Shown piece after piece: positions 1-9,290 of a stretch of 64,000 nt of DNA. Positions within the stretch are counted from its first letter, which is position 1; each line of letters starts with the position of its first letter. Origin of the DNA: Noviherbaspirillum autotrophicum (lineage in GTDB: Bacteria; Pseudomonadota; Gammaproteobacteria; Burkholderiales; Burkholderiaceae_D); contig NZ_JWJG01000028.1 in the NCBI RefSeq assembly GCF_000818395.1, forward strand, positions 2,401,195 to 2,465,194, read 5' to 3'. The position numbers were made by a program, and so were the translations under genes. The notes beneath the pieces are model-generated. The model did not search any database, was not told the origin of the DNA, and saw only the letters and a list, made by a program, of their open reading frames with translations.

Positions 1-3000
1 TTTTGCTATCGCGCCGTCCGGTCCGAATACCTGCGAAATTTCCGATGTGGTTGCCTCTACGCGCGATGCTGCGGCAAACGGGTATTTGGTTCCGAGCGAT
101 TTGCCGAACGGCTCATGCACTTGCGCTGCCCAGATACGGTTCAATTCCTGCTCGGCCGGGGCCACGATCACGCCGAACGCCTGTATCAGCGGACGTAACA
201 GCAGCGGGCGGATGACGGCACGTTCGGAGTCCGGCATGCCGGTCAACATGCTTTCGTCGACATATTTGAGCGCGTCCGATAGTTCGGAATTATTACCGTC
301 CAGCGTGGCCTGCATCAGCTGCCTGCTGCCCGGACCGGGATCGCCCGCGTTCTTGATCTGGTTGAAGCGCGTGCGTACCTTCGAGAGCTGGGCCAGGTAG
401 CCGTTCATCAGCGATGCATCATTGTTCTCACCACGTCCTGCAGCCAGGCTGGCGATGGCGGAGAACTCCCTGCCGATCATGCCCAGCTGTGGCTCGCCGA
501 TCTTGCCAGCAGTGAGGTTCACGCTGAGCTGGGCTGGCGCCTGCCGCAGCACTGTCGTGCGAAACCAGTCAACCATGCCGCGCTGGGCGCTTTGCAGCCT
601 CCGGCTGGCGAGCGAAGGATTGTCCCATGAGGTTTCCTTGTACAGCGTTTGCATCAGCGTATTGAGCGGCGACGTCAACGGGTCGCCGAGCCGGTTCATG
701 CTGGCAGCGGCCGCGTCGAAATCCTGGAACTCGGCAATGGTGATGCCTTGCATGAATTTCTTCCATTCGCCGATGTATTCCGACTTGTACATGTGGGTTA
801 GGTCCTGGCGGATCTGCTCCGGGCTGCCTTCGAGCGACAGGTCGTCGCGCACCGTGGTCTTGAGCACCCAATCGGCGCTTTGCAGTTCTCCCGTGCTGGC
901 TTCCTGAATTGCGCGTTCGATGTACTGCTCCCATGCGGCACGGGTAAAAGCGCCCGGAATCGCATGGCTTCCTGCGATTAGTCCCTTGTTTTGCTCCCCG
1001 ACTACTGCGGCCACCGTTACCGCCGGAAAGCGTGTGGAGGCGCGCATCTTGATTTCGCTGTAGACGCGTTCGCGCGCCGGAGTACCTTTGACGGCGAGTC
1101 TTAGCGTGTCGCGAGTCTGGTCGACCAGCGCCAGCTTGTTTTCAATCAGGGGAAAGTCGGGTTCCTGCGCCTGCGCCAGGTAGAAACCGATCAGCTTTTC
1201 AGCATGGCGGATTACCTGCTCGCGCGGCGCATTGCCGCGATTGGCTTCGAGCCAGCCGCGCCAGAAACGGGTGATCTGGTCTCCCAGATGGCTGCCGTCG
1301 ATCCGATCCCGATTGGCCAGCATGAGGTAGGTCTTCAATGCGTTGTAGGCGTCTTCCGGATTAGCCGGCGAGAGATCTTTGTACGGGGATGACGCGGTGC
1401 GCCCGGATGCAGCGCTATCTGTCTCCGGGCCTTGCGGCGCGCGTGCCGCAGCCTGCAAATTGCCGGAGTTGGCATTGACCTCGGCCAGGAATGTCTCGAG
1501 ATTGGCTGTGGCCGGTTCCAGCATCACCTGCCGCAATCCCTTGAAGTACTCGGAGCGCAGCTTGTTCTCGATCCGCTCACCCTGGAACAGGCCGAAGCCG
1601 AGCGCTAGCGGTTTGTCCGCGCGGTAGCGCTGCAATTGTTCCAGCCTGTCCTGCAGGATCGCCAAGGCTTCCAGGCGGGTCGCGAGGTCAGTACCCGCCT
1701 GCTGGATTTTTACCGCCTTTTCCATGTCGGCGTGCACGTTTGCCACGTATTGACGGTTGCTGACGAAGGACCAGCTCCAGCCGCCGAACAATAGCCCCAG
1801 AGCCAGAACCGCACCGTAAAAGCCGAACTGGCGTAGCAGCAGCTTGTTGCGGCTGGCGTATTGCCGCACGAGGTTGCGGTCGGCGAAGATCACAGAGGAA
1901 AACAGGTTTTTGAGGAAGAAACCCATGTTCGAGCTCACGCTCGCCGCCATCCTGCGCCCGGCGGATAGCCCGAACTGCTGGACCAGGCGTTCTCCGGTGG
2001 CGTGCGTGGCCACACCTTCCTGGATCGCGCTGGTGAAATAGAAACCGCGGAACACCGGCTTGAACTGGAATGGGTTTTCTTCAAATAGCGTCGCAATGAA
2101 CATGCGCAGGTGCGGCCTGATTCCGGCGAATTCCATTGGAAAGGTCAGCACGCCAGGGCCGGCCGGCTGGCCGCGGTTGAGCGACATGCGGGTGGTGCCG
2201 AGTTCCTTGATGCCTTCGGTCAGTGTGTCGAAATGCTGATCGAACAGTGCCACCGCGTTGGCCTTGCCATCCATGTCATAGGACAGTGTGGCTCCCCACA
2301 CGCGGCTGCGTTCTTCGGCATCGGAATCCTCGAAGAAGTCGACGAAGCCGGCGATCAGGTCGACCTTGGTGAACATGACGTACACCGGCACGAACAGCTC
2401 AAGACGCTCGGTCAGCTCCTGTACCCGCTGGCGCAACTGTTTTGCCAGATTGATCGTGGCCTCGGGGCGGTTGCCGGTCAGCTCCGCGATGCTGGCGACG
2501 ATAACGATGCCGTTGATCGGTGCCTTGGGCCGGTATTTTTTCAGCAGGTCGAGAAAGCCAAGCCATTCGCTGCGATCCTCTTCGTGCACCGCATAGCGTC
2601 CGGCTGTATCGAGCAGGATGCCTTCGGTAGTGAAGAACCAGTCGCAATTGCGCGTGCCGCCTATGCCTTGGATGGCTTGGCCACCCTTGTCGGAGAACGG
2701 AAAATTCAAGCCCGAATTCACTACCGCCGTACTTTTCCCTGCGGCCGGGTTGCCGATCACGATGTACCACGGCATTTCATAAAGGGCGGCCTTGCCGCTG
2801 GTTTGCCCAAGCTTGGAGCCCTTGATGGTCCGGATTGCATCGAGCAGGCGCTTGCGGAGGATATCCACTTCCTGTTTCTTATCTGCGGAGGCAGCCTTGA
2901 CCGCCTTTTCCGCCTGGTCCTGGAACATTTGTTCCATTGATCCGGCAGATTGCCGTTTGCGCTGCCATAGCACGAACCAAGCGCCGAGCCACAGGACGCA

Positions 3001-3141
3001 AGCGAGCCCGAGGGCGAGAAACCTCCAATGGACGGCGATGTGGAGTGACGAGCCGGCCAGATAGATAGCGGCAAGCGCGAACAGCAGGCCGATTGCCGAG
3101 AGGGTGCGCACGTCTTTGAAGAATTCGATAATCCGGTTCAT
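1..3141 (-). CDS. tssM: TssM/IcmF type VI secretion membrane-complex protein (partial, C-terminus beyond window)
   Basis: Large inner-membrane component of the type VI secretion envelope complex (family knowledge). The reading frame is open from an ATG at 3141 to the left edge of the window, at least 1047 codons. Usual TssM proteins are about 1100-1300 residues, so only the C-terminal end is missing. Two hydrophobic segments lie near residues 14-30 and 40-58. A Walker A motif GNPAAGKST is at residues 130-138, followed by the conserved ILLDTAGRY stretch. A third membrane segment follows the cytoplasmic NTPase domain, near residues 440-460, then a long periplasmic region. It lies 11 nt downstream of the thiolase-like membrane protein gene in the same direction, so they are probably co-transcribed. 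Identification is firm from the ATPase domain and architecture. Confidence 0.93.
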   Translation of the reverse strand, partial: MNRIIEFFKDVRTLSAIGLLFALAAIYLAGSSLHIAVHWRFLALGLACVLWLGAWFVLWQRKRQSAGSMEQMFQDQAEKAVKAASADKKQEVDILRKRLLDAIRTIKGSKLGQTSGKAALYEMPWYIVIGNPAAGKSTAVVNSGLNFPFSDKGGQAIQGIGGTRNCDWFFTTEGILLDTAGRYAVHEEDRSEWLGFLDLLKKYRPKAPINGIVIVASIAELTGNRPEATINLAKQLRQRVQELTERLELFVPVYVMFTKVDLIAGFVDFFEDSDAEERSRVWGATLSYDMDGKANAVALFDQHFDTLTEGIKELGTTRMSLNRGQPAGPGVLTFPMEFAGIRPHLRMFIATLFEENPFQFKPVFRGFYFTSAIQEGVATHATGERLVQQFGLSAGRRMAASVSSNMGFFLKNLFSSVIFADRNLVRQYASRNKLLLRQFGFYGAVLALGLLFGGWSWSFVSNRQYVANVHADMEKAVKIQQAGTDLATRLEALAILQDRLEQLQRYRADKPLALGFGLFQGERIENKLRSEYFKGLRQVMLEPATANLETFLAEVNANSGNLQAAARAPQGPETDSAASGRTASSPYKDLSPANPEDAYNALKTYLMLANRDRIDGSHLGDQITRFWRGWLEANRGNAPREQVIRHAEKLIGFYLAQAQEPDFPLIENKLALVDQTRDTLRLAVKGTPARERVYSEIKMRASTRFPAVTVAAVVGEQNKGLIAGSHAIPGAFTRAAWEQYIERAIQEASTGELQSADWVLKTTVRDDLSLEGSPEQIRQDLTHMYKSEYIGEWKKFMQGITIAEFQDFDAAAASMNRLGDPLTSPLNTLMQTLYKETSWDNPSLASRRLQSAQRGMVDWFRTTVLRQAPAQLSVNLTAGKIGEPQLGMIGREFSAIASLAAGRGENNDASLMNGYLAQLSKVRTRFNQIKNAGDPGPGSRQLMQATLDGNNSELSDALKYVDESMLTGMPDSERAVIRPLLLRPLIQAFGVIVAPAEQELNRIWAAQVHEPFGKSLGTKYPFAAASRVEATTSEISQVFGPDGAIAK

Positions 3142-3152
3142 TGGGCAGTCCG

Positions 3153-4658
3153 TTAAACAGCGGTGGCGTTAATCTGGTGGCGTCCGGTTTCCACGGAAGG
3201 GACCAGCACGGCGGCGGTCCGGTTGACAGCGTGGTCAAGGTTAAGCACGAGGACAGGGGATGATGTGTCGGTGACGTGCTGCACGCCCGCTGCCAGGGTC
3301 GCAAGACCCGACGCGGCACCGAGGTGCCCGCATGATTCGCTGACGGCGAAGCGGCTCTGAATCGCGTCGAGGTGAGGCGTGTGTCGCGCCATGGTGCCGA
3401 TGCATTCCAGAATGCGGCTGGGGCGGTGATCGGTATCGCATACCACCATGCCGACTTGGTCCGGTGCGAGGCCGGACCTCGCCAGCGCATCATGGGCAGC
3501 CAGATCCAACGCAGTGTGGGAGGGCTTGCCTGGCGCATCGGCCGAGTGGTCTCGCATGCTGGAGGATGCGCCGGCCAGGAGGCAGGCGGCAGGCACAGAC
3601 AATGCATCAAGCCCCGCAGCGTTCGCGCACAGAATGCCGAATGCGCCTTCTCCTGCCATCAGGCCGTTTGGGCAGCTTGTCCCGAACAGGCTCGCGTTAG
3701 ATTGCCAGTTGGCCAGCACGTCAGGGCATAGCATGGAGTCGCATGCCAGCAGGAGCAGTGCTTGTGGATCGCGTTCGTCCCGGGATTTCAGACTGAAGCG
3801 CTCCAGTTCAGCAATTGCCGATGCATCGTCTTGCTCCGTCACTAGTTCGACCTGCAGATTCCCGTCCGGGGACAGCGGTAATCGCTGCGTAAGATAATCC
3901 AGCGCCAGTTGCCATTCATGCGGGGAGAATGCATCCGGTATCATCAGCCGGACGAGAATCCGGAACTGTTTGATATGGCCGCTGGTATCGGGCGTACCGC
4001 GCAACGTTGCACCGCTTTCATCTTGGCCAATGCTATTCCGTACGGTCGCCGCGGCAAGCGCATCGCTATCGCGTTCAATCTGGCCGATCAACAGTTCGAG
4101 CAGCGCGAGTGTGCGGACGAAAGCGGCGCGCCAGCCGGATGGCGCGCTGAGATGGCAGGCAGCGTCGGCTCGTGCCAGCCAACGTTCAACGCCGACGGTA
4201 TCGAGCCCCGCAACTCGGCTAGTCAGAACCGGAAAGCCGTCATCGTCTGTCAATTCCGGGTCCGGTCGCGGACGGGTGCGCCGTTCGGCGAGCATGCGTG
4301 TCAACGTGCCGGCGTCCATCGCCGCATGGGCCACAGCCCAAGCATTCAGGATAGGAAGCGCCGGGGCCGGCTGTACATTGGGCAGGCTCGGCTGCGTCAT
4401 CAGATTCTCTGGCATCGCCTGGCGTGCCAGAGCATCTTGCACCCGGACTTTACGCCGCTTCAGGATAAGCATGGCGGGCAACAGAACGCATGGCAGTACG
4501 CCAAGCCAAAGGGCAATGTTCCATCCGGTGACATTCCGTTGCGTGGCCTGCCACCAATAAATGATGGTGCCCCATGTCAGAGCGATCAGGATGATCGAAA
4601 TAAATATCGACTTTCTGAGCGTGCGCGACTTGCCTGTCGAAACAGCGGTTTGGGACAT
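3153..4658 (-). CDS. T6SS-cluster membrane protein with degenerate beta-ketoacyl-synthase/thiolase-like domain
   Basis: 501 residues. Two transmembrane segments near residues 15-35 and 47-65 are followed by a short linker and a large soluble domain. The C-terminal half resembles ketoacyl synthases: MAGEGAFGILCAN recalls the GDGAG strand, and ESCGHLGAASGLATLAAG recalls the GHxxGAAG histidine motif of FabF-type enzymes. I see no nucleophile-elbow cysteine where FabF has its TACxSG motif, so it is likely non-catalytic. It sits between the PAAR gene and tssM on the same strand, which suggests a structural or scaffolding role in type VI secretion. The fold assignment is my inference from motifs. 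The membrane topology and gene context are seen directly. Confidence 0.75.
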   Translation of the reverse strand: MSQTAVSTGKSRTLRKSIFISIILIALTWGTIIYWWQATQRNVTGWNIALWLGVLPCVLLPAMLILKRRKVRVQDALARQAMPENLMTQPSLPNVQPAPALPILNAWAVAHAAMDAGTLTRMLAERRTRPRPDPELTDDDGFPVLTSRVAGLDTVGVERWLARADAACHLSAPSGWRAAFVRTLALLELLIGQIERDSDALAAATVRNSIGQDESGATLRGTPDTSGHIKQFRILVRLMIPDAFSPHEWQLALDYLTQRLPLSPDGNLQVELVTEQDDASAIAELERFSLKSRDERDPQALLLLACDSMLCPDVLANWQSNASLFGTSCPNGLMAGEGAFGILCANAAGLDALSVPAACLLAGASSSMRDHSADAPGKPSHTALDLAAHDALARSGLAPDQVGMVVCDTDHRPSRILECIGTMARHTPHLDAIQSRFAVSESCGHLGAASGLATLAAGVQHVTDTSSPVLVLNLDHAVNRTAAVLVPSVETGRHQINATAV

Positions 4659-4730
4659 CAGAGGATTTGACGGACGATGGTTGGTTTGGCGAGGTGAAGC
4701 TGTTTCGGCATCGAAAGGGGGAGCTGCGGC

Positions 4731-5000
4731 TTATTCGCTACCTGTCGAGAATTGGCCGGAAATCAGCACTGCGCCGCAGGCAGTTACATCTCCGTGACGG
4801 GCGACAGGGCTGCCATCGATGACGACTGTCGGATCACCACTGACAATGACTGTGGTCCCGCCATGGCCTTTGCGCGGACAGGTTACCTGGTCACCGATGC
4901 GGGCAATGCGCCTGCCGTTCGCATCGGTGGTCGTGGCGCCGCCGACAACAGTGCCGCCGTGGTCTGTCACATCGCCAGTCATGATGAATGGTCTTGCCAT
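4731..5000 (-). CDS. PAAR-domain T6SS spike-tip protein
   Basis: 89 residues. Repeated glycine-rich beta units with the PAAR-type pattern are visible: IARIGDQVTCP, a glycine-histidine stretch KGHGGTTVIVSGDPTV, and GSPVARHGDVTACG. In PAAR proteins conserved His and Cys residues bind zinc and form the sharp tip on VgrG (family knowledge). The protein has no C-terminal effector extension, so it is a stand-alone tip. It lies upstream of the thiolase-like membrane protein and tssM and downstream of an M15 peptidase gene, all on the minus strand. Confidence 0.92.
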   Translation of the reverse strand: MARPFIMTGDVTDHGGTVVGGATTTDANGRRIARIGDQVTCPRKGHGGTTVIVSGDPTVVIDGSPVARHGDVTACGAVLISGQFSTGSE

Positions 5001-5034
5001 ATCTTTTCTTTAATCTTTATTATCTTTAAGTCAA

Positions 5035-5937
5035 TTAATTCCATGGTAGCGAATAATTGTATTTAAGACAATAATATTGTTTGTTTTGCAATTTTGCGGG
5101 CTTTCTAAGTTCGACATGCCCATAATCCATCATGTGCCAGCGTCCGCCCCATACGAGTCCGGCGGTCTCGGCAAACTTGCCGTACAGTCGATAGCCTTCC
5201 ATTACCCATGGATCACGTTCCGAAATCACGATCTTGCCGTTTCGAAAAAAGGCGCTATCAGCGGCAAGCCCGTATTGGTGGTAACTCTGGTAGGCTCCGG
5301 CACTCGTGACCTGAGGGCCGAGTTGCGCCAATTGCGACTGTCGTCCCGGGCTCCGGTAACCCTCGATAAGCGCCATCTGGTATCCATGGTTCTCCATTAA
5401 TTTAAATACGGTCAACAGCCGCTGGCGGAACTCACTGTCGAGTAAAGTCCAGTCGCGGCTGGCATTGGCAATGTGCGGGCGAATCAGATCGAGCTCTTTG
5501 GCAAGAAACATGTCGGGAGGCAGTGCCGGTGGCGGCACCAACTGCTCGCCACGCAGTAATGCGGTAACTACGGGATCGGCCTGGACTCTTGCGTCGGGAT
5601 AGTTTTCCCTTTCGGATTGCGGCGATAAAACGAGAGCAATCAGAGCTGGCAAGGCCAGCAGGCCCAGCGTAACAACCGTGATGAACGGACGATGGAGGAT
5701 GCCTTGCAACGTAGCCATAATGGCCGTTGTCATGCGCTGTTGGACACGCCAACTTCCAATAGCAATGCAGTGAATCTGCAATGAGAGCCGGTTTTGTAGC
5801 GATACGAATCTGCAGCTGATCCGCCTGCGCCAAGCCTGCCGCCTTTCAGCCTGCATTACCTGCCATCCTCCGGCTACGCAGATGCCTCCATACAACAGCG
5901 CCACCAAGAGAAAGAAGGTCGTTTCATTCACAGTCAA
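5035..5937 (-). CDS. M15-type zinc peptidoglycan peptidase, TagX-like
   Basis: 300 residues with a TTG start; an in-frame GTG at 5931 with GGCGGA upstream is an equally likely start. Two membrane segments are near residues 7-25 and 86-107. The C-terminal domain carries the M15/VanY-type zinc site: YHQYGLAADSAF (His220, Asp227) and WHMMDYGHVEL (His274). The GYRSPGRQSQLAQLG stretch is typical of M15C endolysin-like carboxypeptidases. Membrane-anchored M15 enzymes of this kind (TagX type) open peptidoglycan for T6SS assembly in Acinetobacter. The position beside PAAR and tssM supports the same job here, but substrate specificity cannot be read from sequence. Confidence 0.8.
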   Translation of the reverse strand: MTVNETTFFLLVALLYGGICVAGGWQVMQAERRQAWRRRISCRFVSLQNRLSLQIHCIAIGSWRVQQRMTTAIMATLQGILHRPFITVVTLGLLALPALIALVLSPQSERENYPDARVQADPVVTALLRGEQLVPPPALPPDMFLAKELDLIRPHIANASRDWTLLDSEFRQRLLTVFKLMENHGYQMALIEGYRSPGRQSQLAQLGPQVTSAGAYQSYHQYGLAADSAFFRNGKIVISERDPWVMEGYRLYGKFAETAGLVWGGRWHMMDYGHVELRKPAKLQNKQYYCLKYNYSLPWN

Positions 5938-6041
5938 TATTCCGCCAAAATCATTGTCAAAAAAACAAATGCAAATGTTATTATAAAAACAATTTTGGAT
6001 GGGCGGGTCAGGACGAAGATTGTTTTTGTGACAGGCGAGGA
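5938..6041. promoter_or_regulatory. AT-rich divergent promoter region
   Basis: A markedly AT-rich 100-bp gap separates the M15 peptidase (minus) from the hypothetical membrane protein (plus). On the plus strand TTGTCA (5954-5959) and TTATTA/TATTAT (5978-5984) form a weak sigma70-like pair with 18-19 nt spacing. This is a candidate only; no transcript data are available. Confidence 0.35.
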
Positions 6042-6986
6042 ATGAAAGCGAAAACCACGATCAATACCGAAAAGAACACGGCGGACAGGCCATCGCTCTA
6101 CAGCTTCAACAGCCGAGAACGGAATTCGGGTGAAATCTTCAGCATTCTTGATGCATTGGAGCCGCGCGTGCGCAAGAGTGCGATATGGTGGCGCGCTGCG
6201 TTGGTAGGGCTGGTTGGTGTGCTGGCCGGTTCCTTGTACCTTGTGGGCCGCGACATCGATGTCTACCACCAGTTGTCGCCAGCTGCATCCAATGAAACAG
6301 TGCTCGGGCGTACCGTGCTCAAGCGGGAGCCGCCCGAGCTGCTGCCGGTTTCAGCGGCAGCGTCGGCAGGCGCCGCGAGCACTGCCATGATAGTCGTCGA
6401 AGAGCCCTTGCATCAGGCCGTACCGCAGGCGGCGGACGACAATCCGTCGACTGCCGTTGATGAGCCCGCTGCTGACAGCCCCGGCGTCACGCTTGCATCT
6501 GCCCAGGTTGCGAAGGCGGTTGCGCCTGAGAGTGCCGGCACTGTGCATTCTGAAGCGGCGCAGACGGGGACGACGGCAAAAAAGCGGGAGAGCAGGTCGG
6601 CGCCACGCAACGTGGTCGCGGCAAAAGCCGAGCCGGATCCGCACAAGGGCAAGGACAGCGACGTTGATCTGATCGCAGCACTGGTGGCGCATGTATCGCA
6701 CGGGGATGCTGACCACAAGGAAAGCAAAAGAAATGTGGGCAAGGCCGCTGTCGAGGCACGCATGGCCAGCGGGGGGGCGAAGCGCGAGCGCCGCATCGAC
6801 AGCGCTCGGGATATTGTCGTGCGCAATGACGGAGACTCAACCGAGGCGCTGGTCGCGCGATGCCGTGCACTTGGCTTGATCGAGGGGGAATTGTGCCGGT
6901 TGCGCATCTGTTCAGGCCTGTGGGGGCGCGATCCTTCTTGTCCGGGCACGCCATCGTCCGAGGTGCAGTCAAGCACGGACAGGTAA
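6042..6986 (+). CDS. Hypothetical single-pass membrane protein with Ala/Pro-rich stalk and Cys-containing tail
   Basis: 314 residues; family not recognised. A cytoplasmic N-terminus of about 45 residues precedes one transmembrane helix (about residues 48-68, AALVGLVGVLAGSLYLVG). A long low-complexity Ala/Glu/Lys/Ser-rich region follows. The compact C-terminal segment starts near residue 268 and holds four Cys in RCRALGLIEGELCRLRICSG and the following SCPG. The layout resembles an envelope-anchored protein with a disulfide-bonded or binding tip. Its 3' end overlaps the convergent sensor kinase gene by 18 nt. The coding call rests on frame length, a plausible TM segment and the conserved-looking tail. 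Confidence 0.6.
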   Translation: MKAKTTINTEKNTADRPSLYSFNSRERNSGEIFSILDALEPRVRKSAIWWRAALVGLVGVLAGSLYLVGRDIDVYHQLSPAASNETVLGRTVLKREPPELLPVSAAASAGAASTAMIVVEEPLHQAVPQAADDNPSTAVDEPAADSPGVTLASAQVAKAVAPESAGTVHSEAAQTGTTAKKRESRSAPRNVVAAKAEPDPHKGKDSDVDLIAALVAHVSHGDADHKESKRNVGKAAVEARMASGGAKRERRIDSARDIVVRNDGDSTEALVARCRALGLIEGELCRLRICSGLWGRDPSCPGTPSSEVQSSTDR

Positions 6987-8324
6987 TCTGACTGTCACTT
7001 CCAGTCCGCCTTCCGAAGCGTTACTCAGTCGGATCGTTCCACCGTGCTGTTCGACGATGTTTCGCGCAATCGTCAATCCGAGGCCAGTTCCTCCCGTGTC
7101 GCGCGAGCGTGAATTTTCCAGCCGATAGAACGGATCGAACACCTTCTCCAGTTCGGCCTCCGGAATGCCGGGGCCGCTGTCCCTGATGCGTATCACCGCA
7201 AGACCTCCTTCGCGCACCGCGCTCACCTGAGCAGAGTGACCGTACTTCACGGCATTGTCGATCAGGTTAGTCAGGCAGCGGCGCAATGCTGTCGGGCGTG
7301 CAAGCACAGAAGCCGTGGTCGTGCCGGTTGCCGTCACGGGCTGCCCGGCATCCGCGGCGTCGGCGCAGACGCTGTCGATCAGCGAATCCAGATCCAGCGG
7401 CTGCATCGCCTCCGCCAAGTCCATGCTGCGTGCCAGGTCCAGACCCTCGCGCACCATGTCTTGCATCGCCGACAAATCGCTGATCAGCTTGGCGCGCAGC
7501 TCGGTGTCATCCACCTTTTCCAACCGCAGGCGCAAGCGCGTGAGCGGTGTCTGCAAATCGTGCGTGATGGCGGCCAGTATGTGCGCGCGTTGCCGGATAT
7601 GGTGCCGGATGCGCGATTGCATGGCATTGAATGCCGCCGCCGCTTGCCGGATTTCGGTCGCGCCGCGTTCTGGCAGGGCCGGGCGGTCGATATTGTTGCC
7701 CAGTTCGGTGGCTGCCTGGGCCAACTGCTTGAGAGGGCGCATCGTCATGCGCGCGACGATCGCGGCGAGGGCCGATACGCTGAGCACGAACAGGATGCCG
7801 TAATCGAGAAAATCGGGCGGCGGCGCGAACGATGGCGGGCGCGGCGGCACAACGGTCAACCTGACCCGGGCACCGTCCTGCAGCGTCACCAGCAGCGCTT
7901 CACAGGCTGCGCGGAAATCGTGCTGCCTTCTCTGAAATGGGCGACCAGGGCGGCTCGGTGGCGTGCAGTCGGTGCTTCTGGGAAGTGCGGAAGCCACTTC
8001 GTGGCCCGGGAGCAGTCGTTGTTCGAGTCGCTGCGCAAGTTCGGATTGCGGCCTGATGTCATCTCCCGATTCTGCCAGTTGCGCCTGGATGCCGATACCG
8101 GAGGCGGCAGAAAGATAGGAGGCGCGCAGGTCGGGCGAGACGGTTTCCAGGGAAAGGATGAACTGGGCGACACGTTCGACGGCATGAAAGTCGCGGAACT
8201 GCCCAATCATGCGTTGCCGCTCGCCGAATGCGAGGAACAGGCTCAGCAGTGCGCTGACGACGACGCCGGATACCAGGATCAGAATGATCCGGCTTGTCAT
8301 CGACTGGAAGACGGACTTCATCAT
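6969..8324 (-). CDS. Membrane sensor histidine kinase (OmpR-partner type)
   Basis: 451 residues. A TM helix near residues 12-32, a periplasmic sensor segment and a second TM helix near 165-188 precede a HAMP domain. The H-box is ITHDLQTPLTRLRLRL with phospho-acceptor His255. An N-box NLIDNAVKYG, a G1 box DSGPGIPEAE, an F-box VFDPFYR and a G2 box GGTGLGLTIA are all present, so kinase function should be intact. The start overlaps the stop of the response-regulator gene by 4 nt (ATGA), showing a two-gene operon. The adjacent Spy/CpxP-like gene suggests an envelope-stress or metal-stress input, which is inference from context. Confidence 0.93.
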   Translation of the reverse strand: MMKSVFQSMTSRIILILVSGVVVSALLSLFLAFGERQRMIGQFRDFHAVERVAQFILSLETVSPDLRASYLSAASGIGIQAQLAESGDDIRPQSELAQRLEQRLLPGHEVASALPRSTDCTPPSRPGRPFQRRQHDFRAACEALLVTLQDGARVRLTVVPPRPPSFAPPPDFLDYGILFVLSVSALAAIVARMTMRPLKQLAQAATELGNNIDRPALPERGATEIRQAAAAFNAMQSRIRHHIRQRAHILAAITHDLQTPLTRLRLRLEKVDDTELRAKLISDLSAMQDMVREGLDLARSMDLAEAMQPLDLDSLIDSVCADAADAGQPVTATGTTTASVLARPTALRRCLTNLIDNAVKYGHSAQVSAVREGGLAVIRIRDSGPGIPEAELEKVFDPFYRLENSRSRDTGGTGLGLTIARNIVEQHGGTIRLSNASEGGLEVTVRLPVRA

Positions 8325-9040
8325 TCCTTGTCCACCTGGGTGGCAAGGACATAGCCCTCGTTGCGGACGGTCTTGATGATTTGTGGCGAACGCGCGTCCT
8401 CGCCCAGCTTCTGGCGCAGACGACTGATCTGCAGATCGATCGAGCGGTCGAACGGGTCTGCGTCGCGGCCTTGCGTCAGGTTGAGGAGGTGGTCGCGGCT
8501 CAGAACGCGGTTGGCATGTTCAAGGAAAATTTTCAGCAGGCGGAACTCGGCGCCCGACAGTGCCACCACGACGCCTTCCGGGTTGACCAGGTGGCGCGCC
8601 GTGAAATCCATGGTCCAGCCGGCGAAGCGCACCTGGCGCGGTTCGTCATGCTCCAGGTGCGGCGGCAGCGCCTGGGTGCGCCGCAGTACGCTGCGGATGC
8701 GCGCGAACAGTTCGCGCGGCTCGAACGGCTTCGGCACATAATCGTCGGCGCCCATTTCCAGACCAAGAATCCGGTCGACTGGCTCGCCGCGCGCAGTGAG
8801 CATGATGACCGGGATATTGGAGCGGGTGCGCAGGTTGCGGCACAGCGTGAGTCCGTCGTCGCCAGGTAAATTGAGGTCGAGCACGATCAGGTCGACGCGC
8901 GCTTCGTCGAGCGTCCTCCACATGGCCTTGCCGTCGCTGGCAGTCAGCGTACGATAGCCGTTTTTTTCCAGATACTCGGCTAGCAGCGAGCTGATCTCGC
9001 GGTCGTCGTCGACGATCAGGATGTGAGCGGGGTTTTCCAT
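8321..9040 (-). CDS. OmpR-family response regulator
   Basis: 239 residues from the ATG at 9040; a longer upstream frame exists but the receiver domain begins directly with MENPAHILIVDDD. The receiver holds the acidic pocket DDD (residues 11-13), phospho-acceptor Asp55 in IVLDLNLPG, the Thr of MLTARGE and the Lys of YVPKPF. The C-terminal winged-helix domain (from about residue 140) contains LSGAEFRLLKIFLEH and RSIDLQISRLRQKLG, typical of OmpR/PhoB DNA-binding domains. It is translationally coupled to the downstream sensor kinase. It may control the divergent Spy-like gene from the shared intergenic region. Confidence 0.95.
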   Translation of the reverse strand: MENPAHILIVDDDREISSLLAEYLEKNGYRTLTASDGKAMWRTLDEARVDLIVLDLNLPGDDGLTLCRNLRTRSNIPVIMLTARGEPVDRILGLEMGADDYVPKPFEPRELFARIRSVLRRTQALPPHLEHDEPRQVRFAGWTMDFTARHLVNPEGVVVALSGAEFRLLKIFLEHANRVLSRDHLLNLTQGRDADPFDRSIDLQISRLRQKLGEDARSPQIIKTVRNEGYVLATQVDKE

Positions 9041-9113
9041 AGACGCAATTATGGCGATTTGAGGGTTGGCGGACGTAGCGGAATTGTATCGTGCTGTTTC
9101 TTTCGCTGCGCCT

Positions 9114-9160
9114 GATACAGCGCGATACAAATCGGCCGCCGCCGGTTACATGCGCGTACA
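9114..9160. promoter_or_regulatory. Candidate OmpR-type operator repeats upstream of spy-like gene
   Basis: Two GATACA hexamers at 9114-9119 and 9124-9129 repeat with a 10-bp period. A GTTACA at 9145-9150 and a GTACAA-like copy at 9156-9161 repeat with an 11-bp period, and another GTTACAT lies at 9187-9193. OmpR-family regulators usually bind tandem half-sites one helical turn apart. The region lies between the response-regulator gene and the divergent Spy-like gene, so auto- and cross-regulation are plausible. Confidence 0.4.
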
Positions 9161-9290
9161 ACATGCTGATATGCGGACATCGATGCGTTACATCTGCAGG
9201 GCATGATGGGAGCCGTGCAAGGAGCTGCTTCGGCACACGTTGAACCGGCCTCCGACGAGGCGGTCTTGTAACTCGATATAAGGAAAGACG

